Positions 1 to 11,379 of a stretch of DNA of 64,000 nucleotides are shown piece by piece. The notes beneath the pieces were generated by a model. The model was not told the DNA's origin. It searched no databases and saw only the letters and a list, made by a program, of their open reading frames with translations. Position 1 is the stretch's first letter. Each line of letters begins with the position of its first letter. The translations under genes were made by a program, and so were the position numbers. This DNA is from Undaria pinnatifida (lineage: Eukaryota; Sar; Phaeophyceae; Laminariales; Alariaceae). The stretch covers positions 2,217,189 to 2,281,188 of the forward strand of contig JABAKD010000027.1 of NCBI GenBank assembly GCA_012845835.1, written 5' to 3'.

Positions 1-2346
1 ACCAATAACCAACGTTGTCATTGTGTTCGTTTCAGTACGCTATAAACAGAACGCCTTGCCACCAAAGTGCATGGCTCTTAGAACGCCCCTCTCATGAACT
101 CGACGCAAAAACATTTGAATGTATGTGTTATAGTCTATCTACAAATGCACTGCATAGTTTTTTTCAAGAATGCCAAACTTCTGAATCCTACGTCTACTAA
201 TATATACCAGGTATGGGTGTTTCTATGTAATAATATACTTGGTGCGAATCAAGCGTAATAATATGGTCATAACTAATATGGTTGTGAATCGGCCCTGCTG
301 AGTACCAATCGCCAATTGTTGCTGGGTGGCGTAGTCGACCAGCTGACTCTTTAGCCGACGGGTTTACTGACCAAAATCAAGCAAGCGAAGCGAGCACGAT
401 CCCGCCGCCCCTTGCCGGGAGGCCATCGCTGAAGTCAATCACGGGGGTGGGGCACTGGAGGCGCCCGACCGGCGACCCTTTTCGGGCGATTAGGCTTCCC
501 GAAGAGGGAAAAAAATGCGTTTATCTTGTGGCCACGACTCGAATGAAACTAGTTGGTAGATTGACGGAGAAGCAATGACAAAAAACAGATAAAGTGTACG
601 GTTACACTGGAGGGACCCACAATGGTTGGAGCGGCTCTGTCCATCGTGGCCACGGCCCTCGTCCATCTCTCCCCTCCGCTTCTACTTTTTGTGATCTCTC
701 GGAGCCCTGCATTTAGAAAACAATAGATGGGTTGATTTCCGTTCATCGTGAGACTTCGTCGTAGGAAATACAATGTGCGAGAACAACGAATACACTACCA
801 ACACTGCCAACAATACCAGAAGAGGATTCCTCGGTGTAGGGGTATTATTAGTGTTGTAGTTGGTCTGGTCCGGCCGTCACCCGTACAATACGTTCTTGTA
901 GTGCCCAGCGTGGACGTCGACCGTGTCTGCTGTGTGCTGTGCCTATTAATAGCGATACATTATGTTATGAAGCACTTTGAGCTTTTCTCTACATTTTTTT
1001 TCCTTTCGTGAAAACCCGAGCATATAACTATCAACAGCAAACAGTTATCAATTGCGGGACTTCGCTGTACGCCATTCTATTGAAGGACAGGCGGCTGTGG
1101 CCTCTAGGGAGCCACACACGTCAATGTCCGCAGCCGTTCTAGAGGGAAAGCTGTTCCCTGGCATCTCGTATTATACCCAAGCCCAAAATATGTTGAATAG
1201 TCGGCACCTCCGAAACACTACTGACCCTTGGTCCAAACAACAAAATGTGGGTGAGTGACAGGTAACGCCGTCTTGCTTTCGCTTACATGTTTCGTCTTCA
1301 GCAGGTGTTCCTGGACGTCGGACAGTTTTTGCCCCTTCAACACTCGACTCGTGATGACCTAGATTATAGCGCGAGCGCTAGATAATGAGAATAATGACGT
1401 TTGAGATGCCGTTCTTATAATCGTCTTCGTTTGTACTGTTGTTTTCTTCTTCTTTTTGTTTGCAATTGACACACACTGTACACTGTCGGATGGGGAATAT
1501 GATAAGAATTCACCACTAGGGCGAAAAAAGTAACAAATAAACAATAAACTGGCGGTTAAACTCGTTCTCTTCTTGTCGGTTGCCAAAGCCACTGTATCGC
1601 TACTGTACCTCAAGTATTGAAATGTATAATAGGCCAATTTGACACTTGATCGATCGACGTTCACGCTGTTGCGTTCATTAACACGCTATTCGCTGCTGCA
1701 AGCTCATTGTAGTGCAAATCGGTCAACCTGCTTCGTTTTCACTTGGTATTCGGTTTTACCGGTGCTTTTAGCCGATTTAGCCCGTAAGCCGGTAACCGGT
1801 CGTTAGGAAAGTTGCTACTGTAAATTTGATCAACTGAGCAGTCACACACTCTTGCTGGATCACCGCGGTTGCGAGGGTTGAATGTATATCCGGGGCCCTA
1901 TCCCTTCCTCCTATACGCCAGTCTAGTGTAATCGACGACAACTTCTTTCCCTTCGTTTTGCACCACGCGCCACAAACAGGACGAAACCAAATCCCAGATT
2001 ACTGTTCGGCCGGATATACATTGGCACATCCGCTGGGCATCCTACCAGCCGGCACGTTACCTGATCCGTCAGCGACGCGCGATTAAGGGAGGTAACACAA
2101 TCGGCTTCGGACGCGCTTCACGGTAGTATCGGCAGGCGTGCAACGATAAACTCCAGACGCAGAGATATTTGCATACGCATCGATAGCAGGGAAGGTAACA
2201 AGTGTGCGAATAGCACGGCATATTCAGCTTGTTCGGCTAGGCCTGTTAGGTTTGCTGCCGTCGACATCTCCAGTTCACAGAAGGACGGCTTGCTCGCTTG
2301 CGAAAGTGAAAGTTTCGCACCGGCGTGTTCCAAGCGTGGCCCAACA
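1..2346. other. Upstream intergenic DNA, nothing recognised
   Basis: No convincing coding exon, RNA gene or mobile element was recognised here. Open frames are short and have no familiar motif. A long minus-strand frame (2118-2717) is the complement of exon 1 of the next gene and looks like a shadow. The promoter of the PC-esterase gene must lie in the right part of this stretch, but no clear TATA-like element could be assigned. Confidence 0.5.
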
Positions 2347-5300
2347 ATGCCGACTAAACGCCGGTCAGAAATGCAGGGAACCCTGTTTACCCGACCGCTA
2401 AAACGTTGGCAGTACCTCGCTGCGTGCTTGGTGATGACCTTTGCTGTCTCGCGAGAAGTCATCGTGCACCAGCAGTTGTCAGATACGGAAACTTCCCAAC
2501 AGATGCAGCCGAACCTCGACCGTGGACGGAGCTCAACCATCGTCAAAGGCAAGTATTTTAATGACCAGGCCGCAATGTTTTGCGTGATCAGCACCTTCGC
2601 GTACCTGAGGCAAGGTGACCTCCTCACACTTCCTATATGGATCGATGTCGCGCCAGGAGGAAATACTGTATCCGGCTCGAAATTATCTACCACATCGGGC
2701 ACGGACATGTGTTTCAATACGTGACGAAGTTACCTGTCCTCTCCGTTTGACGAGTCTTCCATGCATGCAGCCGCGACGTTTTTACCGCGCTCCGCCGATC
2801 GAAAAGATATACAATGACTAGGCTGAAACCATAACAATAAGCTGAGCACTATGTTGAAAGAAAGCTTTCCCACGGCTGGAGTTCTTTTTTGTCTTTTGCT
2901 GTGTAGTGACGGCAGAAATTCTATACCTAACAGCTCCACACAACACGTCCTGGACCACGGTTACTACAATATACATACCTCATATATTTTGTTTATGATG
3001 GCATTTTCGGCGTGCGGTGCTCTGGTGCCCAAGGTTTTCAAAATACCCTCTCACACTGCAATGGCGGCCTTTAGATGATGGCAACTGTCCCCCTGTGCCG
3101 CCTCAGGAGACTTGGACAGTGGTGCCGGCCACACCAGGGTGGCGGTTGAGGCTGCGCGTTCGCTGAAAGCAGACCTGCAACTGAATGTATCCGACGGGGA
3201 GTCTAAAGAAGGGCAGGGGGGGCATGGAGGAAAGGTCAGGGTCCCACGGTGCTACTCGTCTCCAGAAGCTGATCCTTCGCAGGGCGAGTGGAAAAAAATG
3301 AAGGGCGGTGTGAACGAATCTCCAGCCACAGGGGGAAACTGGGATGCTCGAAGTCTAAGAGACTTATTCCATATACAACAGTAAGTCCCATGGGGCTGTG
3401 TGGGAAACCGCCGTGGTTTCTGTAGGATGTGACCTGTTATTGCTACTGGAGATTAGACCACGAAGCCTGCGCGGCGTTAATGTCTCTCATCGCCTTTCTT
3501 GGAAGCAGCGATCGACGGCTAGCAAAATATCTGCGTGACCGTTCGTCTTTCTCCTATCTATTCGACTATGCAGACGGCAAATGGGTAGTCGGCCTGTTTG
3601 TTTATCTGTATAACGCTGGATCTCTGTTTGTGTAGGTGAGAAGAGGGTGGTGAGGGCATTTTTGATGCCGACAAACAGCTTACGGACATGCTCGCCCTCG
3701 CCGCTACATGGTGTGTTGCATCGAACCCAGCCGTCATTCTGGTACAAGCGACGGTAATGCCTGCAATCTCACGCTTTTATCAACTCTTCGATATTTTGCG
3801 GGCTTCTGTCACTCTTGGGCGCATCTACATCGTCCATTTATTTTGGTTTCTTTCTACGACCGACTGGCGCATACCATGTTATATGTGTTGCTGCCAGCTT
3901 TGGTTTGATCACAAATATACTGTTGTCGAACGTCAATCGACCACCGTGTTTGTTTGTTCACGGGCGGGGAACAGGTGCGAACGTACTTGGGCAGAACAAC
4001 ATCCCGGAAGCCAAGATATTCAGCCATACTGGGAGTGGGAGCCTAGCAACTGCATACTGAAGGCCCTGACCAAGCCTAGATTTTGCCGCGTCATGGATAG
4101 AAGGAAAGGCATACTCCTCGTGGGTGCGTGCTGACCGTACTTTCTGAGTTGACTTCACTGGCAACACTGTTCTGCCTAAAGGAAATTTTCGTATGGCTGA
4201 TGCTTGCGATCCTTTTCTGCGAACCCAATCTATTTCAGCGTACCTGTCGTGCAGCAACACCAGTTGATACTTCCACCGGAGTTTATAGTTTTCCTCGATG
4301 TTCAGCATTTAGGAACGAGCTACGGGATATTCGAACCCGCCTACAATGGCACCGACCATGCACGAGTCATTTCTGCGACCGGTGCCAACCCATGTCGGAA
4401 GATCCCCAACCATAGTTTCAACGGCAAGATATGCGACACGCAGTCGTTTGCTACGTCAATGGTGTGACGTTGGAGGCATGCATCGATTCCGGTAACCCCC
4501 CCAGCACCCTCTCTGCCCCCTTTTTCTCCACGTTCAGGCGACAGCCTGACACGTCTTGCTACCACCACGCTGGCGTCCATCTTGCGTGCCAAAACTATTA
4601 CCATCGGTATGATGGAGGACGAGTGGTCTGCATGTGACGGCAAGCTGACGGTGAGATTTTTGCGAAACGACTACCTGGATACTCGCACCTCACCGTTTAA
4701 CACCGTCCATTGCGAAGACGAGGACGGAATGCCAATCAAAGCGTCCCATTGTGGCGTGTTCGCCGACAACAACACCCTTCAAAATTTCGACACCTTGGTG
4801 GTCAACAGCGGGGCGCACCCAAGGCCCGGAGACGTCTACGGCCCGGCCATGAGAGTGGCGAGTGAGTCGTTGTCGGCTTCTATGAAGTCTCTTCATGGAG
4901 ACGACGCCATTTTGATCGTCAGGAACACCACGCCGGGGCATTGGGACTGCACAGCGAGGTAAGGAGGTTGATAACAGGAAGAACTGTTGAAAGTCTTTCG
5001 CGAAGGAAATTCGCACACGTTCGGTATTATTGTGTGTGTTCTCTTGTTATCGCGGAGCGAACCCCTCACTCCTTCAATTGTTGTTTTTATCAGCCATATC
5101 ACCTCGTGGGGCACGACACATGCCGCATTATCCAGCCTCACCAACTCAAATCCAGCAGCTAAGTATGTCTCCACTTGAGCCCCTTCGTCTTACAGCATCC
5201 CCCCTCCTCCCCCCGATAAATAACTTTCAGGATGTTTGACGGACCGACCAACAGGAGCTTAGCCACTGCTCTCGTCAACGCCGCACCTGAGCACTACCAA

Positions 5301-5501
5301 TGGCATACTTTCCACGACAACAATATTTTGCTTGAAGAAGCGTTCTCGCCGGAGCATGGATGGAAACTGCTTGATGCTTTCTCGCCCACTCTGTTACGAC
5401 CCGACGCCCATACAGGAGGCAAAGACTGCTTGCACTACTGCCTCCCGGGACCCGCGGACCACTGGATAGTTTTGCTCTACAATATTATTTTGTCGTCTTA
5501 G
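2347..5501 (+). CDS. PC-esterase / PMR5-TBL-like type II membrane protein, six exons
   Basis: Proposed exons are 2347-2614, 3107-3380, 3975-4123, 4538-4958, 5094-5162 and 5231-5501. All junctions are GT-AG and phases agree, giving 483 codons, within the usual size of plant TBL proteins. Seen: a basic N-terminus then a hydrophobic segment (WQYLAACLVMTFAVS, about residues 23-37), as in a Golgi signal anchor; a PMR5N-like block (YWEWEPSNC, about residue 195); LLVGDSLTR, whose Gly codon is split by intron 3, placing the nucleophile Ser near residue 233; VVNSGAHPRP; and a C-terminal DCLHYCLPGPADHW with the catalytic Asp and His near 459 and 462. Known for the family: O-acetyl transfer to or from cell-wall polysaccharides. 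Inferred here: a similar role on an algal wall polymer. Exons 3, 4 and 6 are the surest. The exon 1-2 junction (CAAG|GTGACC to CCTCAG|GAG) is the least certain. The ATG at 2347 is the first in frame. Confidence 0.85.
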
Positions 5502-5843
5502 ATCGCGGGGTGATCAGGTATCACACGGTTTGGCCTGTGATCAAGCGGAGGCGAGGGGCCGATTTGCGCATGTCACCCTATCGCCATCTATAGCTCGTCG
5601 ATCCTGGTCGCCTTTGGTAAACCTCTTTTGCCGCTAAATCGGTGGTCATGACCTCAGCACTGCAAGAAAATGGCAAATATGCATTGGTTACATATTGTTG
5701 TATATTTCAAGAATGACACAAACTGCGGGGTGGCGACGAGAGATACATAGCACGGCTCGTCGTATTCATAGGCAGGGGTTGGTGGCGTTTAGTCCGTGAT
5801 TGACATAAGGTACGAGGTACAAGGTACAATGTACAGGGTGCTG
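5502..5843. other. 3' flank of the PC-esterase gene
   Basis: No gene is visible. The last 30 bases hold short GTAC-rich imperfect repeats (aggtacgaggtacaaggtac, then aatgtacagg). The polyadenylation site of the upstream gene should lie here but has no obvious signal. Confidence 0.4.
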
Positions 5844-5915
5844 AAAATGTGGTGGTTCCTGACCGGTAACGGTCATAAGAGGCTAACGCAGAGTCGTGGC
5901 GAGACGAGCTCGAGC
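5844..5915 (+). repeat. Left arm of a 72-bp inverted repeat
   Basis: This stretch reads inward as aaaatgtggtggttcctgac and onward to gagacgagctcgagc. The reverse complement of 11155-11226 gives the same series (gtggtgg, cctgaccg, agaggctaa, gagacgagct), with about three quarters of positions matching by eye. The arms lie about 5.2 kb apart, face each other and enclose the decayed copia element. Similarity stops sharply outside aaatgtggtgg. They could be the terminal inverted repeats of an old DNA transposon, or two stray copies of one dispersed repeat. Confidence 0.6.
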
Positions 5916-6609
5916 GTGACTGATGGTGGTCTAGACGATGGTGGATCAATTTAATGGGCTCTCGCCGGGCCAACCAAACACTTACGTCACTGTGAACTGT
6001 CCAAGTTCAGATGCAGATGTGAAACTTTTTAAGTTCAGATCCAGATGTGAAGAATGAACTCGATGTGCAAGCACTCGTGTCTCTTCCTTTTTACTCTAAC
6101 AAATTATCTCGTATGGTAATATCCACTATATACGACACCCAGGTCAATCTCACGCACGTGACGATGTCAACGCTTTGATCACACGCACGTGACCCGTCAA
6201 TGCGTTACTACTTGGTGGAACGCAGTACCATATACGTGCCCTGTTCCGTTCTAAAGAAAGCAACTACTATCACATGGTTCGACAGCTTACCCAGTACATA
6301 TACACATTTGACTATATATATGAACATCTACCTTTAACATATGAATTCCTTTCGAATCCAATTTAACACTCCTCCCTAGACGAAATTTCCATGCCAAAAT
6401 ATGTTGGGTCACAATCAACCTTACAATATGCTGGTTTGCACCGGAGTTGCAAACGACACCGTTTTAGAATGTGCCATATTTCTCTGTTCAGTTTTTCTTT
6501 ACTTTCCTTGTCTAAGGCGGTATTTGCATAAACATGATCGTATCAGAGTGTATCCACCTATTTCTGCTCAGCCTGCGTATGCTATGTTTTAGTTGTTTCG
6601 AATATCATT
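5916..6609. other. Non-coding spacer with a short tandem repeat
   Basis: At 6003-6050 a unit of about 28 bp (aagttcagatgcagatgtga, then aagttcagatccagatgtga) occurs twice. The rest shows no gene. The string acttacgtcactg at about 5980 recurs at about 9233 inside the insert that splits the copia RT, which may be a shared repeat fragment. Confidence 0.45.
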
Positions 6610-7430
6610 TCACCGCCCCCTCTCGTTGGCCGGTAAGTTCTCTACACCGATGTTGTGCAACTCAGCCCTCACATTACGCGTCACGGTGGACGTTATAGAG
6701 CCAATGGTGTCCTCGGCTAGATGGACAATCGCCTCCGTCGCGTCCGACGCGGTCTGCTTAATTCCTGCTCTATCATCCATTACTGCTAATTGTTTGTGTG
6801 TAAGTTCCACTAGACATGCTTCGTTCTCTCCTTCGATTCTAGAGCCTTCGTACGACTAAGGCTGCGCCCGCATTCGTCTTCCTGCTCCTTGAACTTCTCT
6901 AGATAATACTTCTACGCTCTCCGTTCGAGGTCATCCCCCTTGGCCTGCACGTTGATATCGAGAAGGTTTCGAGCTGAGGCCCTCTGATCCAAACTTTGGG
7001 TGGCAGCTTTGACCCATTCGATGGTGAAGAACCAAAAGAAGTGCTGGGCTTTCATTAAGTCCTCATGTTCCCCTCTTTCTATTCTGTTCCACACAAACAT
7101 TCCAAATGACTTATCGCAGTAGTCTTGGACGCGTTGCTTCATGGTCCAGTTGACAATCCCCGCCGCTGCCTCTTACTATCATTTTTTTCCCAAGAGAGGA
7201 AACCTGTGGTATAAGCGTGTTCTCCGTCCTTGTCCCGTAGCTATACAGTCGTCTGTAATATCCCCGATGTGAGCCTCCTCGCGTTCCTGGTTGTTGGATG
7301 TGGTGTAGATGATGACATAGTGGTGTGTGATAATGACGTGTGGCTTCGTCCAAATGGGTCCTCCTTATCTCGATCCATCTTGCTGTCGAATTCTTGTATT
7401 TGAAAATAAATACGCATGATGTCGTCATAA
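6610..7430 (-). pseudogene. Unidentified helix-rich coding remnant, broken frames
   Basis: On the minus strand three adjoining frames read as one helical, charged protein: one starting near 7428, one at 7142-6912 (contains FGMFVWNRIERGEHEDLMKA) and one ending at 6610 (contains ATEAIVHLAEDTIGSITSTV). The second ends at a TAG at 6912-6914, after which the same frame continues with lysine- and glutamate-rich coding; a further one-base shift leads into the third. It lies just downstream of the copia RNase H on the same strand, but copia elements do not usually encode a protein there. I do not recognise the family. It may be a captured host gene fragment or part of another element; introns instead of frameshifts cannot be excluded. 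Confidence 0.35.
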
Positions 7431-7568
7431 CTTAGTCTCCGATCATGTCGATCGTGGATTACCTCCTTTTCAACTTTGTCGTTTCTTGACGTGTACTAAT
7501 TGTCGTCTTTTTATTGTGGAATATCTTCTTTCGGGTTAATCTTGGGTTGGTCGTTTCTTCGTTAGATC

Positions 7569-8267
7569 TCATTTCTTGTGGTGTATGTCTCCATAAGGTT
7601 CAGTAGGTGCCGATGCGTGTTCTTTGTGAGGAACTTGGTTCCTACGTCTGCCAGTTGTTGCTGTAATGACACGTGGTGGTTGATGTTTTGGCCGTCCTTG
7701 ACTAGCTCCTTCAAATATAAGAAGCGCAAAGCGATGTTTCTTCGTGCGAGAGCTATAGGTGCTGTTCCCTGCTATGTGTAGGGCTCCGGTGTTGTTGCCA
7801 TAGTGCGGTACACTTCCAAACAGATTTCCAAATCCCAGCTCGGCCATCATGTTGGATAGGTACACCGCCTCCTTGCTTGCGTGTACCATTGAGATGAGTT
7901 CCGCCTCTAGCGTCGACTGCGCCGTCACATTCTGGAGCGCGGTCTTGAAGCTCCGTGATCCTCCAGCCAGAATGAACAATAATCCGGTTGTTGACTTGCC
8001 GTTGCCAGGGTTGTTTCCCCAGCTCAAATCGCAATGCTCCATCGTTTCGAAACACACTGTCTTGTACGTGATTCCCAGGCCCGTACCTCCTTTTAGGTAG
8101 CGGAGAAGATATTTTACCGCTGTCATGTGTAGTTTGGATGGTTTTCTCATGGCTCGGGTTAATTGGTTGACGGCGTAGGTGATATCACAGCGCGTGCAAT
8201 GGCTCTTGAACACCAGAGACCCCGTGATGGCCTGGTGAAATTGGATGCCTGTAGAGTCTAGCAGCAT
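7569..8267 (-). pseudogene. Ty1/copia RNase H domain, degenerate
   Basis: This is the C-terminal part of a copia-type pol protein. Seen: DITYAVNQLTRAMRKPSKLH, which matches the region after the RT palm; LKYLKGG-like YLLRYLKGGTGLGI; EHCDLSWGNNPGNGKSTTG, equivalent to the usual D-x-D-W/Y-A-x-x-x-x-x-R-KS-T-x-G stretch; TLEAELISMVHASKEAVYL, the RNase H Glu region; and NNTGALHIAGNSTYSSRTKK, with the first D of the DNxGA motif changed. After TKKHR the frame shifts, and the expected HI..-YFxRE series is found only in another frame. Upstream on the minus strand it connects to the YVDD segment. This copy cannot encode an active protein. Confidence 0.85.
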
Positions 8268-8282
8268 CGTGTCCGGTTGCTA

Positions 8283-8546
8283 GAGGGTTAACTTCGCTCC
8301 TGCTCCCGTTGTGTGCGCTGGGTTGAATTCTGCCATGCCAAATCGCGCCAGGAATGACTTGGCGTAATGCTCTGACTAATGGTCAGAATCTTAGCCTCTC
8401 TGTCTCTTGGAATTCGCACGCCTATCACCATCGAGACGTCTCCCACTTCGGTCATGGCGAATCGGTCCATCAGCTGAACTTAAAGGTCCTTGAGTAGCAG
8501 CGTGTCTCCTCCAAAGAGAAGGAAGTCGTCTACGTACATCTTCGTT
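8283..8546 (-). pseudogene. Ty1/copia reverse transcriptase, YVDD palm segment
   Basis: Reading the minus strand from 8546 gives MYVDDFLLFGGDTLLLKDL, an in-frame stop (complement of 8480-8482), then VQLMDRFAMTEVGDVSMVIG and a frameshift soon after LTISQ. The YVDD box is the catalytic core of copia-type RT; GDVSMVIGV corresponds to the conserved LGxIxYFLGI-like block that follows. The matching upstream RT segment ends near 9826, so the palm is split by about 1.3 kb of unrelated DNA. The adjoining RNase H segment begins a few bases further along the minus strand. Confidence 0.85.
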
Positions 8547-9823
8547 CCCCCTTGCCGCCTCGGTAAGGCATGCTGCGAAGCATGCCCTAGCAGGCTTGTA
8601 GCGAGAGTGGGGGGGTCTTTCTGGCGGCTGTAAGGCCGGACTCACCCTCAAGGAGTGATACCTTCTTGCTGCTGCGTGTGGCCGCGAGGCTTAGGCGTGG
8701 CGGTAGAGTTGGGTCGTACGTGGTGCGTTAGGCATGGTCACCTACGATTCGCGCGTCTTTTTAGGCAGCATCGGCGGAGCAGCAATGCTTCATCGGGATG
8801 CTCGTGCGCGGAGGCAGGCGCAACCACGAGCCACGCTACGGCGCAGTCTCCGTTTGCGTGGAGGGAACTGCGCCGGCAGGAGGCTGGATTCGACGACGAA
8901 AGAGGAGGGCGACGGGCCGTCGACGGGCGGGGAAGAGACGGATTGAACTCCCTGAACGAGAATTTTTGATTTTCAGATCAGCACCGCAAACTGCGTGGAG
9001 CATTTTTTATTTTTTTGGACGGGGGAGAAGGGGAACCGACTGGAATTGAGTGTGAACGAGAGCAAGTGCAAAGGAGCTTGCCGAGTGAGCTAAGGCGATG
9101 AGGCGGCCACGGAGAACCACAGCAGGAGGATGGCACACGGAGACCCACGACCGGCACGCACATCATCATCATGAGAGCAGCGATCGTCTTTTTTTCAAGG
9201 GTTATTTTTACGAGGCAGTAGTACAACATGTTACTTACGTCACTGATTTTTGTAGAGTTTGTAGATGAGTTGTATACCCTTCACGGGGAACGACCCGCCG
9301 CAATTTTCAATTTTCAGGCACGGGCGTCGTAGCTGCGCTGCAACCTGTAAAATAACTCGGGAAGGAGGGGCGATCATTGATATCTGTACTGTGGTTTTTG
9401 GTTCCATTGCTCTTGTTTCACTGCATGCCCGCGGGTCGTCACTCTGACAGCACTCCAGACAGCAGGCGCGTTCGTCTATACTCACGATTACCGTGCGGTT
9501 CGTACGGTACAGGCAGCCCAACCGCTGTGGCTTGTAGCCGCGAGTTAGTTAGTTGTGGGGACGGGGGAACTCTATGCTGTAGTTGAGTGGATACCCGCGG
9601 CCATGTGAGTTCAGTCTGCACATTTGACCTTTTCACTTGTGCGCCTTTTTCCGTATCGTGCGTTTTTAGGCGGGAAAGCGTATTATTTCCATGACGAATT
9701 TTGATTTCACTTGGTTTTTCGGATCTTCCTATTAATAGGGCTCCAGCACCTTTTTGTGACCACGGACTCTAGATTTTTGACAAGAGTTAATGTGAGAAAA
9801 CAACAAGAACAACACCAAAAATG
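8547..9823. mobile_element. Insertion of about 1.28 kb inside copia RT, class unknown
   Basis: On the minus strand the copia RT reads up to VNVLTI near 9826 and resumes at MYVDD near 8546, so the DNA between is an insertion. It has a GC-rich core (8650-8960), a perfect hairpin at 8567-8586 (ggcatgct, loop gcga, agcatgcc) directly followed by ctag, and short poly-T and CAT runs. No transposase, clear terminal inverted repeat or target duplication was found. The hairpin followed by CTAG resembles a Helitron end, but it is not at the insertion edge in either orientation. The minus-strand edges resemble GT...AG, yet reading-frame continuity across them is poor, so an intron is unlikely. Confidence 0.55.
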
Positions 9824-10090
9824 GTCAGAACGTTGACGTTGTCGTCTGAGCCGAAAATGTAGACACATGGATCAGACGCAGTCGCTGTCAAACCCATGCC
9901 TCTCAAAGAATCGTCGATGGTGTTGAACCAGTTGCGAGGGATTTGACGACCTCCGTAGAGGCTCATATTAAGGTTCATTTCGTCGGGACGTCCAGTTGTA
10001 GCGTCAAGCGATTGGTGGCCTGAAGAAGTCTTCACATACACCTCTTCCTGTACCTCTCTGTGTTAAGAAACGCCGTCTGTACATCAAGCT
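9824..10090 (-). pseudogene. Ty1/copia reverse transcriptase, middle segment
   Basis: On the minus strand LDVQTAFLN appears in one frame (near 10075-10050), then a shift leads into VYVKTSSGHQSLD, MSLYGGRQIPRNWF (the copia S-LYGLKQ-xP-R-W box with Leu-Lys changed to Gly-Arg) and DPCVYIFGSDDNVNVLTI. This is the stretch just before the catalytic YVDD. Two frameshifts are needed between 10100 and 10040, one at a run of seven A residues. The frame runs into the insertion and stops. Confidence 0.85.
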
Positions 10091-11069
10091 GGAATTTTTT
10101 TCCAGGCTTCGTTCGCAGCTATAGCGAGTGCCATGCGGATGCTATGAATACGGCATACTGGTGCATATGTGCAGCCACAGTCGACTCCCGGTACTTGTCC
10201 ACAACCCTGAACCACAACTCTACCTTTCAGCGTGTAATCGGCTTTGACCTTAAAGGCCCATTTGGCCCCGATCACCTTGTGCTCCGGTGGTACTGAGTCT
10301 GGAGATACCGGGTCGAAAGCTGGGTGTTTCTGGAAGCTGTCCATCTCCTTGTCTGTGGCTTCTTTCCACTTGGTCACTTTTGGCGATTTCATCGCCTCCT
10401 TGAAAGTGGTCGGGATCGTATTGACCTCCCCATCGAAACTGTGCTCAGAGACGGGGTTTCCAGTAGCTAGGGCGTAGTCAAGGTATACTTCCATCCTGTG
10501 TTCTTGTGCTCCATCTGACCTGTGTTCGGTTTCTGCTACCAGCGCGTATTCCATCATGTTTTCTTTCTCGTGCGCGACCTCTGCGTCACTTGCCATTGGG
10601 CTAGTGAGCATTGCCAGGTTACACAGTTGTTGATGCTGGTGAGGGGCTAGTCCTTTGTGTGAGACCGAGTTGGAGCACCACTTGCGCAAGTGCCCATACA
10701 TGTTGCGCCTCCGAGTTCATTGTTGGTCGGCAATACTCCTGTCTGGGTTGTCTCGAGTGTCTGGTCACTGTCGGCGCCTTCGCCAGCCGACTCCTCCGCG
10801 CCAGCTGATCTTGCGTGGTCGATGTACTTACTCGTGAGCTTCGACAGTTTCTTCAGGGGGTTGTAAATCTCTTCGTTATGGGTGATGCAGATGTCGTCTG
10901 TGTTTTCTACCAGCGAGCTGTCTTCGTGAGTACTTACTGGGTCGCCGGTGTTGTTGCCCTCAGAAGAGTCAGCCAGTGTCGATGCTGGGGTCTCCATGAA
11001 GAGGATATTGCGGCTATTTGTCACGCGTCCCGTCTTGATGCTGTAAATCCGGTACGCTTTGCTGTTCAC
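10084..11069 (-). pseudogene. Ty1/copia integrase-RT linker and RT N-terminus
   Basis: The frame 11069-10647 carries a serine/threonine- and acid-rich linker (for example THEDSSLVENTDDICITHNE) like the poorly conserved region between integrase and RT. The frame 10701-10084 has the RT entry: NTIPTTFKEAMKSP, WKEATDKEMDSFQKH, VIGAKWAFKVKAD, GRVVVQGCGQVPGVDC, TYAPVCRIHSIRMALAIAAN. These match the typical copia series of P-x-x-xEA, W-xA-x-xxE, KWVFKxK, KARLVAxGxxQxxGxDY and TFAPVxxxxxxR. The two frames overlap with a shift. Integrase core, protease and gag are absent; the next DNA at 11.15 kb is the right arm of the inverted repeat, so the 5' half was lost. Confidence 0.85.
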
Positions 11070-11154
11070 ACTGTATTGCTGTTCACACTGTACCCACAGA
11101 GTCTACGTTCCCAGGCCTTTTCCTCGAGCTTCGACGTGTGTGTTTCGACGTGCA

Positions 11155-11226
11155 GGCTCAAGCTCGTCTCGCGACGATTTTGCATTAGCCTCTAAAGACT
11201 TTTATCGGTCAGGCACCACCACATTT
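11155..11226 (-). repeat. Right arm of the 72-bp inverted repeat
   Basis: Reverse complement of the left arm at 5844-5915, with scattered changes. It lies directly upstream of the truncated copia linker. In three frames both arms translate to similar peptides (for example SSSSR, then ALAS and YRSGTTTF), which reflects DNA similarity and not a gene. Confidence 0.6.
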
Positions 11227-11379
11227 CTATCAGGTTATTAGCCTCTGTAACGTGTAACACGTAGCGCATGATCATCCCCTGCTGTAGAGCACAAGAAGAC
11301 TGGTGATTTTTCTGGAACACCGCGCATGAAACTTGGAACCAAAGGTGAGCCGAGTCGAACGGCACTGGAACAACGTGCA

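Noticed and set aside
2118-2717. 199-codon minus-strand frame
   Set aside because: It lies opposite exon 1 and the first intron of the PC-esterase gene, has no known motif and fits a shadow frame.
8567-8590. Helitron 3' end (hairpin then CTAG)
   Set aside because: It is not at the insert border, no T follows CTAG, and no TC start or Rep/helicase coding sequence was found.
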